Shown here piece after piece: positions 37,202 through 44,802 of a stretch of DNA of 64,000 nucleotides. The stretch lies in the NCBI GenBank assembly GCA_004211785.1, contig SHBX01000001.1, positions 124,001 to 188,000 on the forward strand. Reading direction: 5' to 3'. A program made the position numbers and the translations under genes. The notes beneath the pieces were generated by a model that saw nothing but the letters and a program-made list of their open reading frames with translations, did not search any database and was not told the origin of the DNA. The number at the start of each line of letters is the position of its first letter. Positions within the stretch are counted from its first letter, which is position 1. This DNA is from Winogradskyella sp. (GTDB lineage Bacteria; Bacteroidota; Bacteroidia; Flavobacteriales; Flavobacteriaceae).

Positions 37202-38007
37202 TATTGTTTTGGTTTTATTCTATAACTTAACCCCATTCCTATTAATAAATCTTGACCTTCAGTAATACTAGTACCGAAATAAGCATCAAACTGTAAATCG
37301 TTAGACGCTAAATATGTTAGACCAGCATCCCAAAAGTGGTTTGCAGAACTATCTTCTGGTAAATCCCCATAAATTTCGGCGTACATGCCCCATTTATCAG
37401 AGAGGCTATAACCATATGCTAGTGTGTAAATAGCTGCTGCTTCTGAAGAATCATCACTCCATTGCGCCCCAATATTGTAGCCCAAACTTGAATTTTCGCT
37501 CAGCGTATGCGAAAGAGAGAATCTAAAATCTACAGCTGTAGTTTCTGGTCTGTAATCTTGTCCAGCACTAAAAATTGGGAATACGTGCCCGATTAATGCT
37601 ATTTCTGGCATTGCACCGTTTTCTTTAGCGATATCAAGCTTCATACCAAATAATAAAGGAGACAATCCACTGGTAACATCATTTAATTTTGTGCCATTTA
37701 CCTTAGTAACACCTTCTACAAAATCCCACCCTAAACGCAATTCTAAATTATCGAGCAATCCGTAACGAATAAGCATGGTGTTGTAAGTGTAACTTTCTTG
37801 TTGAACATTATTTTCTTTAAAAGATTCGTAAAGTCCTCCTGTCTCAAATTGTAAAACACCTTTACCAACAGTTGATGATGCTTCAGTTGCATCTGGTCTA
37901 TCGGTGACTAAAGGATTATTTAATCTCTCGTCCTGTGTTTCTTGAGCTATTCCTTTGGCAGAAATAGAGATTAATAAGACCATTAAAATGAATTTAATTG
38001 ATTTCAT
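37201..38007 (-). CDS. Outer-membrane beta-barrel transporter-like protein
   Basis: About 268 residues with a signal peptide (MKSIKFILMVLLISISAK) and alternating beta strands typical of the PF13557-like (phenol MetA degradation/transporter) outer-membrane barrel family, containing NPLVTDRPDATEAS at the N-terminus. The long frame starts at 38046 inside the regulator gene; I prefer the ATG at 38007 (or 38013) because a signal peptide begins there. It lies between the metal-regulator and the metal-binding lipoprotein, so it may form the outer-membrane passage for the metal. That role is inference from the operon. Confidence 0.85.
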   Translation of the reverse strand: MKSIKFILMVLLISISAKGIAQETQDERLNNPLVTDRPDATEASSTVGKGVLQFETGGLYESFKENNVQQESYTYNTMLIRYGLLDNLELRLGWDFVEGVTKVNGTKLNDVTSGLSPLLFGMKLDIAKENGAMPEIALIGHVFPIFSAGQDYRPETTAVDFRFSLSHTLSENSSLGYNIGAQWSDDSSEAAAIYTLAYGYSLSDKWGMYAEIYGDLPEDSSANHFWDAGLTYLASNDLQFDAYFGTSITEGQDLLIGMGLSYRIKPKQ

Positions 38008-38653
38008 TGACATAGATAATTTGTGTAAAGTCCTGATTAAGGACAATTGTATTTGAGTTAATAGTTATTTGGGTCATTTTAGAATTTTGAAACTGCTTTT
38101 TTACAGCAATTTTATTTCCATATTTTATACCGTTGAGTGCACAAAACTCAAAGAATTCTTTATCGGTACTCATTAATCGAGATACGATATATTCTGTATT
38201 TTCTTCTGCGTTAATTAGAGCAATTGATGTGTCTTTTGTAGTAATCTCTCCGTCGGCATTTGGTATTGGGTCGCCATGTGGATCAAACTTTGGATGGCCG
38301 AGATATTCGCTAATTTTTTCTGTTAAAAAATCTGAAGTTTCATGCTCTAATAATTCGGCTTCTCGGTGAATTTCATGTAAAGACATATCAAACATCTGAT
38401 GCAATAGGGCTTCCCAAAGACGATGCTTTCTTATAACATTCAATGCCATTTTCTCTCCTTCTTTAGTGAGACGAAGTGCTTGATATTTCTCATAATTGAG
38501 CAAGCCTTTGGCATCAAGTTTTTTAGCCATATCTGTTGCTGCGGCATTAGATATGCCAAGCTTGGAAGCAATGTTCCCTGGCTTTGTGTCCGCAATATCA
38601 TGATTTTCGTTATTGTAAATGGCCTTTACAAAGTTTTCTACAGCTACTGACAT
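37994..38653 (-). CDS. DtxR/MntR-family metal-dependent transcriptional regulator
   Basis: A 219-residue regulator. An N-terminal winged helix (about 1-70, AATDMAKKLDAKGLLNYEKY) is followed by the dimerisation/metal domain (HRLWEALLHQMFDMSLHEIHREAELLEHE, 79-107) with the His/Glu ligands of the MntR type and a C-terminal SH3-like domain (FeoA-like, KYGNKIAVKKQF). It is the first gene of the six-gene metal operon and has a palindrome over its own promoter. Mn(II), Fe(II) or Zn(II) could be the co-repressor. Confidence 0.94.
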   Translation of the reverse strand: MSVAVENFVKAIYNNENHDIADTKPGNIASKLGISNAAATDMAKKLDAKGLLNYEKYQALRLTKEGEKMALNVIRKHRLWEALLHQMFDMSLHEIHREAELLEHETSDFLTEKISEYLGHPKFDPHGDPIPNADGEITTKDTSIALINAEENTEYIVSRLMSTDKEFFEFCALNGIKYGNKIAVKKQFQNSKMTQITINSNTIVLNQDFTQIIYVNEIN

Positions 38654-38670
38654 TTTTAATTGCTTTAATT

Positions 38671-38694
38671 AATTTTTAAGTATGCTTAAAAATT
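38671..38694 (-). promoter_or_regulatory. Palindromic operator, probable binding site of the DtxR/MntR regulator
   Basis: Perfect 10-bp arms (38671-38680 and 38685-38694) with a four-base spacer, core TTAAG-TATG-CTTAA. This is close to the DtxR/MntR pattern TTAGGnnnnCCTAA and sits immediately downstream of the -7 element, over the expected transcription start and 17 bases upstream of the regulator's ATG. Confidence 0.7.
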
Positions 38695-38697
38695 TTT

Positions 38698-38705
38698 CAA
38701 AATTA
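38698..38705 (-). promoter_or_regulatory. -7 promoter element of the metal-uptake operon
   Basis: The minus strand reads TAATTTTG (TAnnTTTG). Transcription would start near 38692, inside the palindrome at 38671-38694, so a bound regulator would block it. Confidence 0.6.
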
Positions 38706-38738
38706 ACTAAAATATTTAACAATATATTGGTTTGGCTG

Positions 38739-38746
38739 TATTTTTG
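38739..38746 (+). promoter_or_regulatory. -7 promoter element of the 142-residue protein gene
   Basis: TATTTTTG matches TAnnTTTG and ends 32 bases before the ATG at 38779. The metal-regulator palindrome lies about 45-70 bases upstream of it, so control of this gene by the regulator is possible but not implied. Confidence 0.5.
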
Positions 38747-38778
38747 TAACAATGATGATTAAATGAAGTCTTTAGAGT

Positions 38779-39207
38779 ATGAGAATAGTTATTATAGCAT
38801 TGATGCTGTTTTTTTCAGTATCAATGAGCGGTCAAGCAAAACCTGAAAGACCAGAAGTTTTAGTTGAATACCAATCAATCTCAATTGGAGAAAGTTTTGC
38901 ATTCGATGACTACGAAATACAATTTGATAATGTGCTATCTGATTCTCGCTGTCCAAAAGCTGTGATGTGTGTAGTAGCAGGAGAAGCTGTTGGAAATGTA
39001 GCTATCTATAAATCTGGAGAATTGATTTCTGAAACCGAATTGACATTTACGCCTATTACATATTTGCCAAATCAGAAAGGTAATTTATTCGATGCAGATG
39101 ATTTTAAGGTTACTGGCGTTGAGTTATGGCCATATCCTAAAGCCGGACACCCTATTCCTTTTAAAAGTTATAAATTGAAGCTTCTGATTGAAGAAATAAT
39201 AAAGTGA
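38779..39207 (+). CDS. Secreted protein of unknown function
   Basis: A 142-residue protein with a signal peptide (MRIVIIALMLFFSVSMSG, cleavage near GQA). The mature part looks like a small beta-sandwich (VEYQSISIGESFAFDDYEI) with two cysteines in SDSRCPKAVMCVVAGEA, which may form a disulfide or a metal site. I do not recognise a family by name. It is divergent from the metal regulator and convergent with the feoB-associated small gene, so a link with metal handling is plausible. Confidence 0.82.
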   Translation: MRIVIIALMLFFSVSMSGQAKPERPEVLVEYQSISIGESFAFDDYEIQFDNVLSDSRCPKAVMCVVAGEAVGNVAIYKSGELISETELTFTPITYLPNQKGNLFDADDFKVTGVELWPYPKAGHPIPFKSYKLKLLIEEIIK

Positions 39208-39208
39208 T

Positions 39209-39346
39209 TTAGTGACAACCACAATCATTACTACCACAAGCTTTTGCAGCCTTCTTTTTAGATGCCCAAACAAACTTTTTAATTAAGAACAATAGCGCTA
39301 TAGCGAGCGAAGAAAAAACTAAGATGTTTTGAATAATGTCGTTCAT
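39209..39346 (-). CDS. FeoB-associated Cys-rich small membrane protein (45 codons)
   Basis: ATG at 39346 and TAA at 39209 encode 45 residues: a single hydrophobic helix (about 6-20) and a Lys/Ala-rich tail ending CGSNDCGCH. This is the pattern of the FeoB-associated Cys-rich membrane protein found next to feoB in many bacteria. It starts 30 bases after the feoB stop and is co-transcribed. It probably helps FeoB or passes ferrous iron; exact role unknown. Confidence 0.85.
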   Translation of the reverse strand: MNDIIQNILVFSSLAIALLFLIKKFVWASKKKAAKACGSNDCGCH

Positions 39347-39376
39347 AATGTTTTAGTCGTTTAAGACTCTAATTCC

Positions 39377-41476
39377 TTATTTTAAAAACTGATATGCAAT
39401 CAATGCTACAATATACGCAATAGCTGTCATAATAGTTAATTGTAAAATTGGCCATTTCCAAGAATTAGTTTCACGTTTTACAATAGCTAGCGTACTCATA
39501 CATTGCATGGCAAAGGCATAAAATAGTAGTAGTGAAATCCCAGAAGCTAAATTAAATAGAGGTGTTCCTAAAACTGGATTTATCTCTTTGGCCATTCTGT
39601 TTTTTATAGTTGCCTCTTCGTCACTACCAACACTATATATCGTAGCAAGTGTTCCTACAAAAACTTCACGAGCAGCAAAAGAACTGACAATTGCAATTCC
39701 AATTTTCCAATCATAACCTAACGGTCTTATGGCAGGTTCAATTGCACGTCCTGTAATGCCAATAAAAGAATATTCGAGTTTATGAGAGGCTATTTTCTGA
39801 TTTAATTCGTCCTGAGACAAATTCTCTGAAGCATATTGTTCTGTTATAATCTCTTCTGCATTATTAAATTGTTCTCCTGGCCCATAAGAAGCCAAGAACC
39901 ATAATACGATTGAAATGGCTAAAATAATTTTACCTGCACCAAAGATGAAGGATTTGGTTTTTTCTATTACTGTAAGCGCAACGTTTTTGAATAATGGCAA
40001 TTTATAGTTTGGCATTTCTACGACAAAAAAGGTTTTGCTTTTTATGTTAAGAATTTTATTCAAAATCCAAGCAGAACCAACTGCAGCTCCAAAACCAATA
40101 AGGTATAATAGCATTAGGGTTAACGCTTGATAACTTAAACCTAAAAATCGACCTTCAGGAATGACTAAGGAAATAATAATTAAGTATACAGGCAATCTTG
40201 CCGAGCATGTTGTAAATGGTGTTACTAAAATGGTAATGAGGCGTTCTTTCCAACTTTCAATATTACGAGTCGCCATAATTGCTGGAATAGCGCATGCTGT
40301 ACCGGAAATAAGCGGAACAACACTTTTTCCACTGAGTCCAAAACGGCGCATTATACGGTCCATTAAAAATACAACACGACTCATATAACCGCTTTCTTCG
40401 AGTACAGCAATGAATAAGAATAAAAAAGCAATTTGAGGTATAAATATGACAATACCGCCTAAGCCTGGGATAACGCCTTCGGCTAATAAACTGGTAAAAG
40501 CTCCAGATGGCAGCACATTTTTTGTCCACTCGCTTAGTGAAGCAAATGTACTATCTATAAAATCCATTGGTACTTCTGCCCAATCATAGATAGCCTGAAA
40601 AATGGTCAATAAAATGAGAAAAAATATTAAGTAGCCCCATACCTTGTGCGTTAATATTCTGTCCATCTTTATACGTAAATCTTTAGCTGAATTTAGGTCA
40701 ATGGTTTGTCCTTCTTTAAGGGCGTTGTTTATATATTGATAACGCTTTATTGTTTCTTTTTGCTGAAGACGTTTTAAGTCTACATTAGATTTTGTTTTAA
40801 AATCTGAAGCGTCTTTTATAGAGTTTCTGTCAATTTTACCAAAATTTACATCTTGGGTAATGACTAACCATAATTTGTAAAGTGACTGATTTGGAAATGC
40901 TTTTTTTAAACCTTCAAAATAAGCGGTGTCAATATCCTGTGTGTTCAAACATGGCTCAATAGATAAGGTTTTGTAATTTGAAATTAAGTCTTTCAGATTG
41001 TCAATTCCTTTGCCTTTTCTGGTGCTTATTAAAGCTATTTTGGTGTCTAGTTGTTTTTCTAACTTTTCAATATCTAAAGAAATACCCTTGTAAGCCATGC
41101 GGTCAGACATATTAATGACCAAAATTGTTGGGATTTCAAGGTCTTTAATCTGTGTGTATATAAGTAGGTTACGTTTTAAATTTTCGACATCTGTAATAAC
41201 TACTGCAACGTCTGGGTAATCTTTATCGTTTTTATTTAACAGTAATTCTATAACAACACTCTCGTCTAATGACGATGCATTAAGACTATACGTTCCGGGT
41301 AAATCTATAATGTGTGCTTTTACACCACGAGGTAATTTGCAAACACCTTCCTTTTTTTCTACAGTAATACCTGGGTAGTTTCCCACTTTTTGATTAAGAC
41401 CAGTTAGTGCGTTAAAGACTGAGGTTTTACCTGTATTAGGGTTTCCTATTAAAGCTACATTAATTTGTTTACTCAT
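39377..41476 (-). CDS. feoB: Ferrous iron transport protein B
   Basis: GTP-driven inner-membrane Fe(II) importer, 699 residues. The N-terminal G domain has G1 GNPNTGKT (11-18), G3 DLPGTYSL and G4 NMSD; the membrane part contains the two Gate regions with conserved cysteines (GTACAIPAIMATR and CSARLPVY). The start MSKQINV at 41476 is chosen because it sits on the end of feoA (eight-base overlap, AATGAGTAA), the usual arrangement. A small Cys-rich membrane partner follows. Confidence 0.96.
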   Translation of the reverse strand: MSKQINVALIGNPNTGKTSVFNALTGLNQKVGNYPGITVEKKEGVCKLPRGVKAHIIDLPGTYSLNASSLDESVVIELLLNKNDKDYPDVAVVITDVENLKRNLLIYTQIKDLEIPTILVINMSDRMAYKGISLDIEKLEKQLDTKIALISTRKGKGIDNLKDLISNYKTLSIEPCLNTQDIDTAYFEGLKKAFPNQSLYKLWLVITQDVNFGKIDRNSIKDASDFKTKSNVDLKRLQQKETIKRYQYINNALKEGQTIDLNSAKDLRIKMDRILTHKVWGYLIFFLILLTIFQAIYDWAEVPMDFIDSTFASLSEWTKNVLPSGAFTSLLAEGVIPGLGGIVIFIPQIAFLFLFIAVLEESGYMSRVVFLMDRIMRRFGLSGKSVVPLISGTACAIPAIMATRNIESWKERLITILVTPFTTCSARLPVYLIIISLVIPEGRFLGLSYQALTLMLLYLIGFGAAVGSAWILNKILNIKSKTFFVVEMPNYKLPLFKNVALTVIEKTKSFIFGAGKIILAISIVLWFLASYGPGEQFNNAEEIITEQYASENLSQDELNQKIASHKLEYSFIGITGRAIEPAIRPLGYDWKIGIAIVSSFAAREVFVGTLATIYSVGSDEEATIKNRMAKEINPVLGTPLFNLASGISLLLFYAFAMQCMSTLAIVKRETNSWKWPILQLTIMTAIAYIVALIAYQFLK

Positions 41477-41699
41477 TATCAGTAGTTTCAATTAGGATAT
41501 GATGGGCCGTTTCTTTTCTTATGGCTAGATGTGTACCATTAACATTAAGATACATAGGGTCGGAAAATGGAGCTAGATGAAGAAGTTGAACAGAATTACC
41601 TGGTAGACAACCCATTTCTAATAGTTTTAAAGGAATATCTTTTGAAGACACATCTTTGATAATGCCTTGTTGTCCACGTTTTAAGTCTGCTAAAGTCAA
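41469..41699 (-). CDS. feoA: Ferrous iron transport protein A
   Basis: A 76-residue cytosolic SH3-like protein that supports FeoB, with the family stretches GQQGIIKDVS, LLEMGCLPGNSVQLL and TAHHIL. First gene of the feoA-feoB-small Cys protein operon. Upstream are a hairpin in the leader, a near-palindrome resembling a Fur box and a -7 element. Confidence 0.94.
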   Translation of the reverse strand: MTLADLKRGQQGIIKDVSSKDIPLKLLEMGCLPGNSVQLLHLAPFSDPMYLNVNGTHLAIRKETAHHILIETTDNE

Positions 41700-41721
41700 T
41701 ATTGTATATTTATTTTGTGAG

Positions 41722-41741
41722 ACTCCAACCTTCGTTGGAGT
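41722..41741 (-). other. Hairpin in the feoA leader
   Basis: Perfect 8-bp inverted repeat (41722-41729 and 41734-41741) with a four-base loop, within the untranslated leader about 25-45 bases upstream of the feoA ATG. Not followed by a T-run close enough for a strong terminator, so a leader structure. Confidence 0.5.
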
Positions 41742-41796
41742 AAGCTCAACAATCTATTTTTGATGCGCTACACTTTCAAAAATTAGGTTTCGCTTA

Positions 41797-41813
41797 TTTA
41801 GAATAATTTTAAA
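41797..41813 (-). promoter_or_regulatory. Candidate Fur-type operator for feoAB
   Basis: TTTAGAAT-A-ATTTTAAA: eight-base arms around one base with a single mismatch, an AT-rich near-palindrome of Fur-box shape. It lies immediately after the -7 element at 41818-41825, covering the expected transcription start. Confidence 0.5.
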
Positions 41814-41817
41814 GAAG

Positions 41818-41825
41818 CAAAAATA
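41818..41825 (-). promoter_or_regulatory. -7 promoter element of feoA-feoB
   Basis: The minus strand reads TATTTTTG (TAnnTTTG), giving a start of transcription near 41812 and a leader of about 110 bases. Confidence 0.55.
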
Positions 41826-41862
41826 AGTGAAAATTTTTAGTCTGTAATGGGCTTAACACTTT

Positions 41863-42543
41863 TTATGAGCCACCAAAATATTTAAGAGTTTCGATATCTT
41901 CAAGGAGTTGCTCAATATCTTCAGATTTTGTACCATCATAGAAACCTCTAATCTGACGTTTTTTGTCAATTAGCAAGAAGTTTTCGGTATGAATCATGTC
42001 ATAAATATCACCATTTCCATCTGTTTTTACAGCCAAATAACTTTTTCTTGCAAGTTTGTAGATTTGTTTTTTATCGCCTGTGACCAAATTCCATTTACGG
42101 TCTATGACGCCTTTCTTTTTTGCATAAGCCTTTAGCACTGGCACACTATCTCTTACTGGAGTTACCGAATGCGAAAGCAACATTACATCATCGTCATTGA
42201 TAATTTCCTTTTGTATCTGATACATATGGTCCGTCATTATTGGGCAAATGGTTTGGCATGTTGTAAAAAAGAAATCGGCAACATAGATTTTGTCTTTATA
42301 ATCGTCTTGCGTTATGGTTTTTCCGTTTTGGTTGGTGAGATTAAAATCTGCAATCGTATGATATTTGGCAATGTGACGGATGTTTTCATCTACCATTTCG
42401 GCATTTACGCTTTCAGGATTCCAAATAGGTAAGGGCTTTTTTTGGTTGTACACATTGTAAATAATTGTGATGATAACGATGCACAATACTGAAAAGAAAA
42501 TGGCAAACCTTTTGTAACCTTTAAAGAATGTAAGCAGAGACAT
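41863..42543 (-). CDS. SCO1/SenC-family copper chaperone
   Basis: Membrane-anchored thioredoxin-fold protein, about 226 residues, delivering copper to the CuA site of cytochrome oxidase. A membrane anchor spans about 13-32. The copper-binding CxxxC is Cys96 and Cys100 in FFTTCQTICPIMTDHM, and the distal His is in DMIHTENFLLIDKK. All ligands are intact. The ATG at 42543 is preferred over one three codons earlier. Its own -7 element lies upstream; no oxidase genes are in the window. Confidence 0.94.
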   Translation of the reverse strand: MSLLTFFKGYKRFAIFFSVLCIVIITIIYNVYNQKKPLPIWNPESVNAEMVDENIRHIAKYHTIADFNLTNQNGKTITQDDYKDKIYVADFFFTTCQTICPIMTDHMYQIQKEIINDDDVMLLSHSVTPVRDSVPVLKAYAKKKGVIDRKWNLVTGDKKQIYKLARKSYLAVKTDGNGDIYDMIHTENFLLIDKKRQIRGFYDGTKSEDIEQLLEDIETLKYFGGS

Positions 42544-42567
42544 AAAACACAATTTATTTTAGCATTG

Positions 42568-42575
42568 CAAAGGTA
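42568..42575 (-). promoter_or_regulatory. -7 promoter element of the SCO gene
   Basis: The minus strand reads TACCTTTG (TAnnTTTG), 25 bases upstream of the ATG at 42543. Confidence 0.5.
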
Positions 42576-42689
42576 CGTTGAGTGATTGTTTTTTCTATGA
42601 TTTTTATCAGTATTTAGCGTTAAAATTAGCTTAGTGTTAAAATAATGTTGAATAGAAATTCAATAATTTTCTAAATGGCTTTAAAAGAT

Positions 42690-42697
42690 TACTTTTG
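42690..42697 (+). promoter_or_regulatory. -7 promoter element of rseP
   Basis: TACTTTTG matches TAnnTTTG, 26 bases upstream of the ATG at 42724. Confidence 0.5.
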
Positions 42698-42723
42698 TCA
42701 ATCGAATTTTTGAAAACGAATAC

Positions 42724-44064
42724 ATGGAATTTGTAATTAAGATATCTCAATTTTTACTCAGTTTATCCTTGCTTATTGTACTGCATGAGCTAGGTCACTT
42801 TATACCAGCAAAATTATTTAAAACTAAGGTGGAGAAATTCTACCTCTTTTTTGATGTGAAGTTTTCTTTATTTAAAAAGAAAATAGGAGAGACGGTTTAT
42901 GGTATTGGATGGTTACCACTTGGAGGCTATGTGAAAATTGCCGGGATGATTGATGAGAGTATGGATAAGGAACAAATGGCATTACCACCAAAACCTTGGG
43001 AGTTTCGTTCTAAACCAGCTTGGCAACGCTTAATTATAATGCTAGGCGGTGTTACCGTAAACTTTATACTAGCTTATGTTATTTATGTATTTATTTCTTT
43101 TGGTTACGGAGACGCAGATGTAAAAGTAGATAGTTTAAGAGATGGGTATTGGATTGAGCATCCAATTTTAAATGAAGTTGGACTTAAAACTGGGGATAAA
43201 GTCGTAAAGATTAATGATAATGCAATTGTTAACGATTCTGATATAGGTCAATATCTTATAGAAGCTCAATCTATAACTATAGAAAGAGACGGGCAAACTA
43301 AAACTTTTGATTTACCTGAAGATTTCTTAGGTCAATTATCATCAAGCAGAAATAAAGATTTATTTGAATACCGAGTGCCATTTATGGTTGCAAACATAGC
43401 GGACAGCTCCGCAAATAAATCTAAAGACCTTAAAAAAGGAGATATAATTAAATCTATAAACGGGAAAGAATTAAAGTATTTTGATCAATTAGAAGACAAT
43501 CTTAATGGCATAAAAAATACGACAGTTACTACTGAAATCCTTAGAGACGGAAAGACAATTAATAAGCAACTTGTATTGGATGAAAATGGAACGTTTGGTA
43601 TTCGTCCATATAGAATACATCCAGACTTTGAAAAATTAGGTTATTACGAAGTCTTTAGAAGAGAATATACTTTTGGTGAAAGTTTTGGAGCCGGAGGAGA
43701 AAAATTCACGAAAACTATTACTAATTACTTTAGTCAATTAAAAGCTATTTTTAGTCCAAAAACAGGAGCTTATAAAGGTCTAGGTGGGTTTAAAGCTATT
43801 TATGATGTGTTTCCAGATGTTTGGAGTTGGTATTCTTTTTGGAAGCTTACAGCATTTTTATCTATAATGTTAGCCATCTTAAATCTATTGCCTATACCAG
43901 CATTAGATGGTGGGCACGTTATGTTTTTACTCTATGAAATGATTTCTGGACGTAAGCCTAGCGAAAAGTTTTTAGAGCGTGCTCAGATGATAGGTTTCTT
44001 TATTTTAATAGCCTTAGTCTTGTTTGCTAATGGTAACGATATCTTTAAAGCAATAACCAATTAA
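42724..44064 (+). CDS. rseP: Site-2 intramembrane metalloprotease RseP
   Basis: Zinc metalloprotease of 446 residues that cuts membrane-embedded regulators such as anti-sigma factors. The active site is HELGH (His21, Glu22, His25) in the first membrane helix, with the third zinc ligand in NLLPIPALDGGH (about 390-401). Two PDZ-like regions lie between (about 120-200 and 215-290, KKGDIIKSINGKELKYFDQL). Membrane helices at the C-terminus complete the fold. Cognate anti-sigma genes are not in the window. Monocistronic with its own -7 element. Confidence 0.95.
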   Translation: MEFVIKISQFLLSLSLLIVLHELGHFIPAKLFKTKVEKFYLFFDVKFSLFKKKIGETVYGIGWLPLGGYVKIAGMIDESMDKEQMALPPKPWEFRSKPAWQRLIIMLGGVTVNFILAYVIYVFISFGYGDADVKVDSLRDGYWIEHPILNEVGLKTGDKVVKINDNAIVNDSDIGQYLIEAQSITIERDGQTKTFDLPEDFLGQLSSSRNKDLFEYRVPFMVANIADSSANKSKDLKKGDIIKSINGKELKYFDQLEDNLNGIKNTTVTTEILRDGKTINKQLVLDENGTFGIRPYRIHPDFEKLGYYEVFRREYTFGESFGAGGEKFTKTITNYFSQLKAIFSPKTGAYKGLGGFKAIYDVFPDVWSWYSFWKLTAFLSIMLAILNLLPIPALDGGHVMFLLYEMISGRKPSEKFLERAQMIGFFILIALVLFANGNDIFKAITN

Positions 44065-44102
44065 AAAATATTTAGATTTTTCTTTAAAAAACAATGTTTC
44101 GC

Positions 44103-44134
44103 TTTGTTGTAAATAAAAATTTAATTTATATTTG
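44103..44134 (+). promoter_or_regulatory. Promoter of tRNA-Asn
   Basis: TTTG (44103-44106) and TATATTTG (44127-44134) are separated by 20 bases, a good Bacteroidota -33/-7 pair, 24 bases upstream of the mature tRNA. Confidence 0.7.
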
Positions 44135-44158
44135 CGCTCGCTTTAGCGAAAATAACCT

Positions 44159-44232
44159 TCCTCTTTAGCTCAGTTGGTTAGAGCATCTGACTGTTAATCA
44201 GAGGGTCCTAAGTTCGAGTCTTAGAAGAGGAG
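44159..44232 (+). tRNA. tRNA-Asn (GTT anticodon)
   Basis: A 74-base tRNA. The acceptor arms TCCTCTT (44159-44165) and AAGAGGA (44225-44231) pair fully, the discriminator is G, and the anticodon stem-loop CTGAC-TGTTAAT-CAGAG holds GTT. The T-arm has GTTCGAGTC. The CA of the CCA end follows, the full CCA apparently not encoded. A promoter and a terminator flank it. Confidence 0.96.
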
Positions 44233-44240
44233 CAAACAAA

Positions 44241-44268
44241 ACCTGATACGAAAGTATCGGGTTTTTTT
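44241..44268 (+). terminator. Rho-independent terminator after tRNA-Asn
   Basis: Nine-base-pair stem (44241-44249 with 44254-44262, one G-T pair) with a GAAA loop, followed by seven T. Confidence 0.85.
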
Positions 44269-44371
44269 GTGGAATAAAAAGAGCATTTATAATCTAAATT
44301 AGTTTCGAGTATTTATTTTAGTTTTTTTGTGGTTGTATTTAATGAGGGAATGGTTACCGAAGCATTGAAAA

Positions 44372-44405
44372 AGAGAATCCCATAGTTAAAACTATGGGAT
44401 TCTCT
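44372..44405 (-). terminator. Strong terminator-like hairpin downstream of the coiled-coil gene
   Basis: Perfect 15-bp stem (44372-44386 and 44391-44405) with a four-base loop. On the minus strand it is followed by a short T tract; it lies 26 bases past the stop of the gene ending at 44431. The plus strand downstream is also T-rich, so it may work both ways. Confidence 0.75.
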
Positions 44406-44430
44406 ATTTTATATTGTTTTTTGTTTAGGA

Positions 44431-44739
44431 TTAGCTTTTGGCATCTATTTCTTCTTGTAATTTTTTCATGAGTTCTTTAGCTTTTTCTCTTTTTTCTTCA
44501 ACCTCATCAAAGCGTTTCTTAAACTTATCCGTTTCAATTTTCTGCAAAGAATCGTATTCTCTTTTTCTTTCAATACTATCTTGTTTTCTCTGAAATTCCA
44601 TCATCTCTCTGGCTTGCTCAATCTGGATTTTCTCTTGTTGAGCTCTAAGTTCTGCTCGACGGTATTTACGGTACATGATAGTTGCAGTGATTAATATAAT
44701 GCCAACAATAGCCAATAAAAGAGATTTAGTTTTTTTCAT
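44431..44739 (-). CDS. Small coiled-coil protein with one membrane segment
   Basis: A 102-residue protein with a membrane helix (about 6-22, LLLAIVGIILITATIMY) and a long charged coiled coil to the C-terminus, made of Lys/Glu/Arg/Gln (QIEQAREMMEFQRKQDSIERK, then KFKKRFDEVEEKREKAKELM). No family known to me. It lies downstream of the Cache-LytTR regulator on the same strand, with a 63-base gap, so it could be co-transcribed and assist that membrane regulator, though this is inference. Confidence 0.78.
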   Translation of the reverse strand: MKKTKSLLLAIVGIILITATIMYRKYRRAELRAQQEKIQIEQAREMMEFQRKQDSIERKREYDSLQKIETDKFKKRFDEVEEKREKAKELMKKLQEEIDAKS

Positions 44740-44802
44740 TTTAGATATTTTAATTTATTCTGTGCTAGACATAATTTATAGTATGCATTCAACACTAAAG
44801 TA

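Noticed and set aside
40263-40529. Long antisense/alternate frame within feoB
   Set aside because: Basic, cysteine- and tyrosine-rich composition typical of a frame shadow; feoB is intact through the region.
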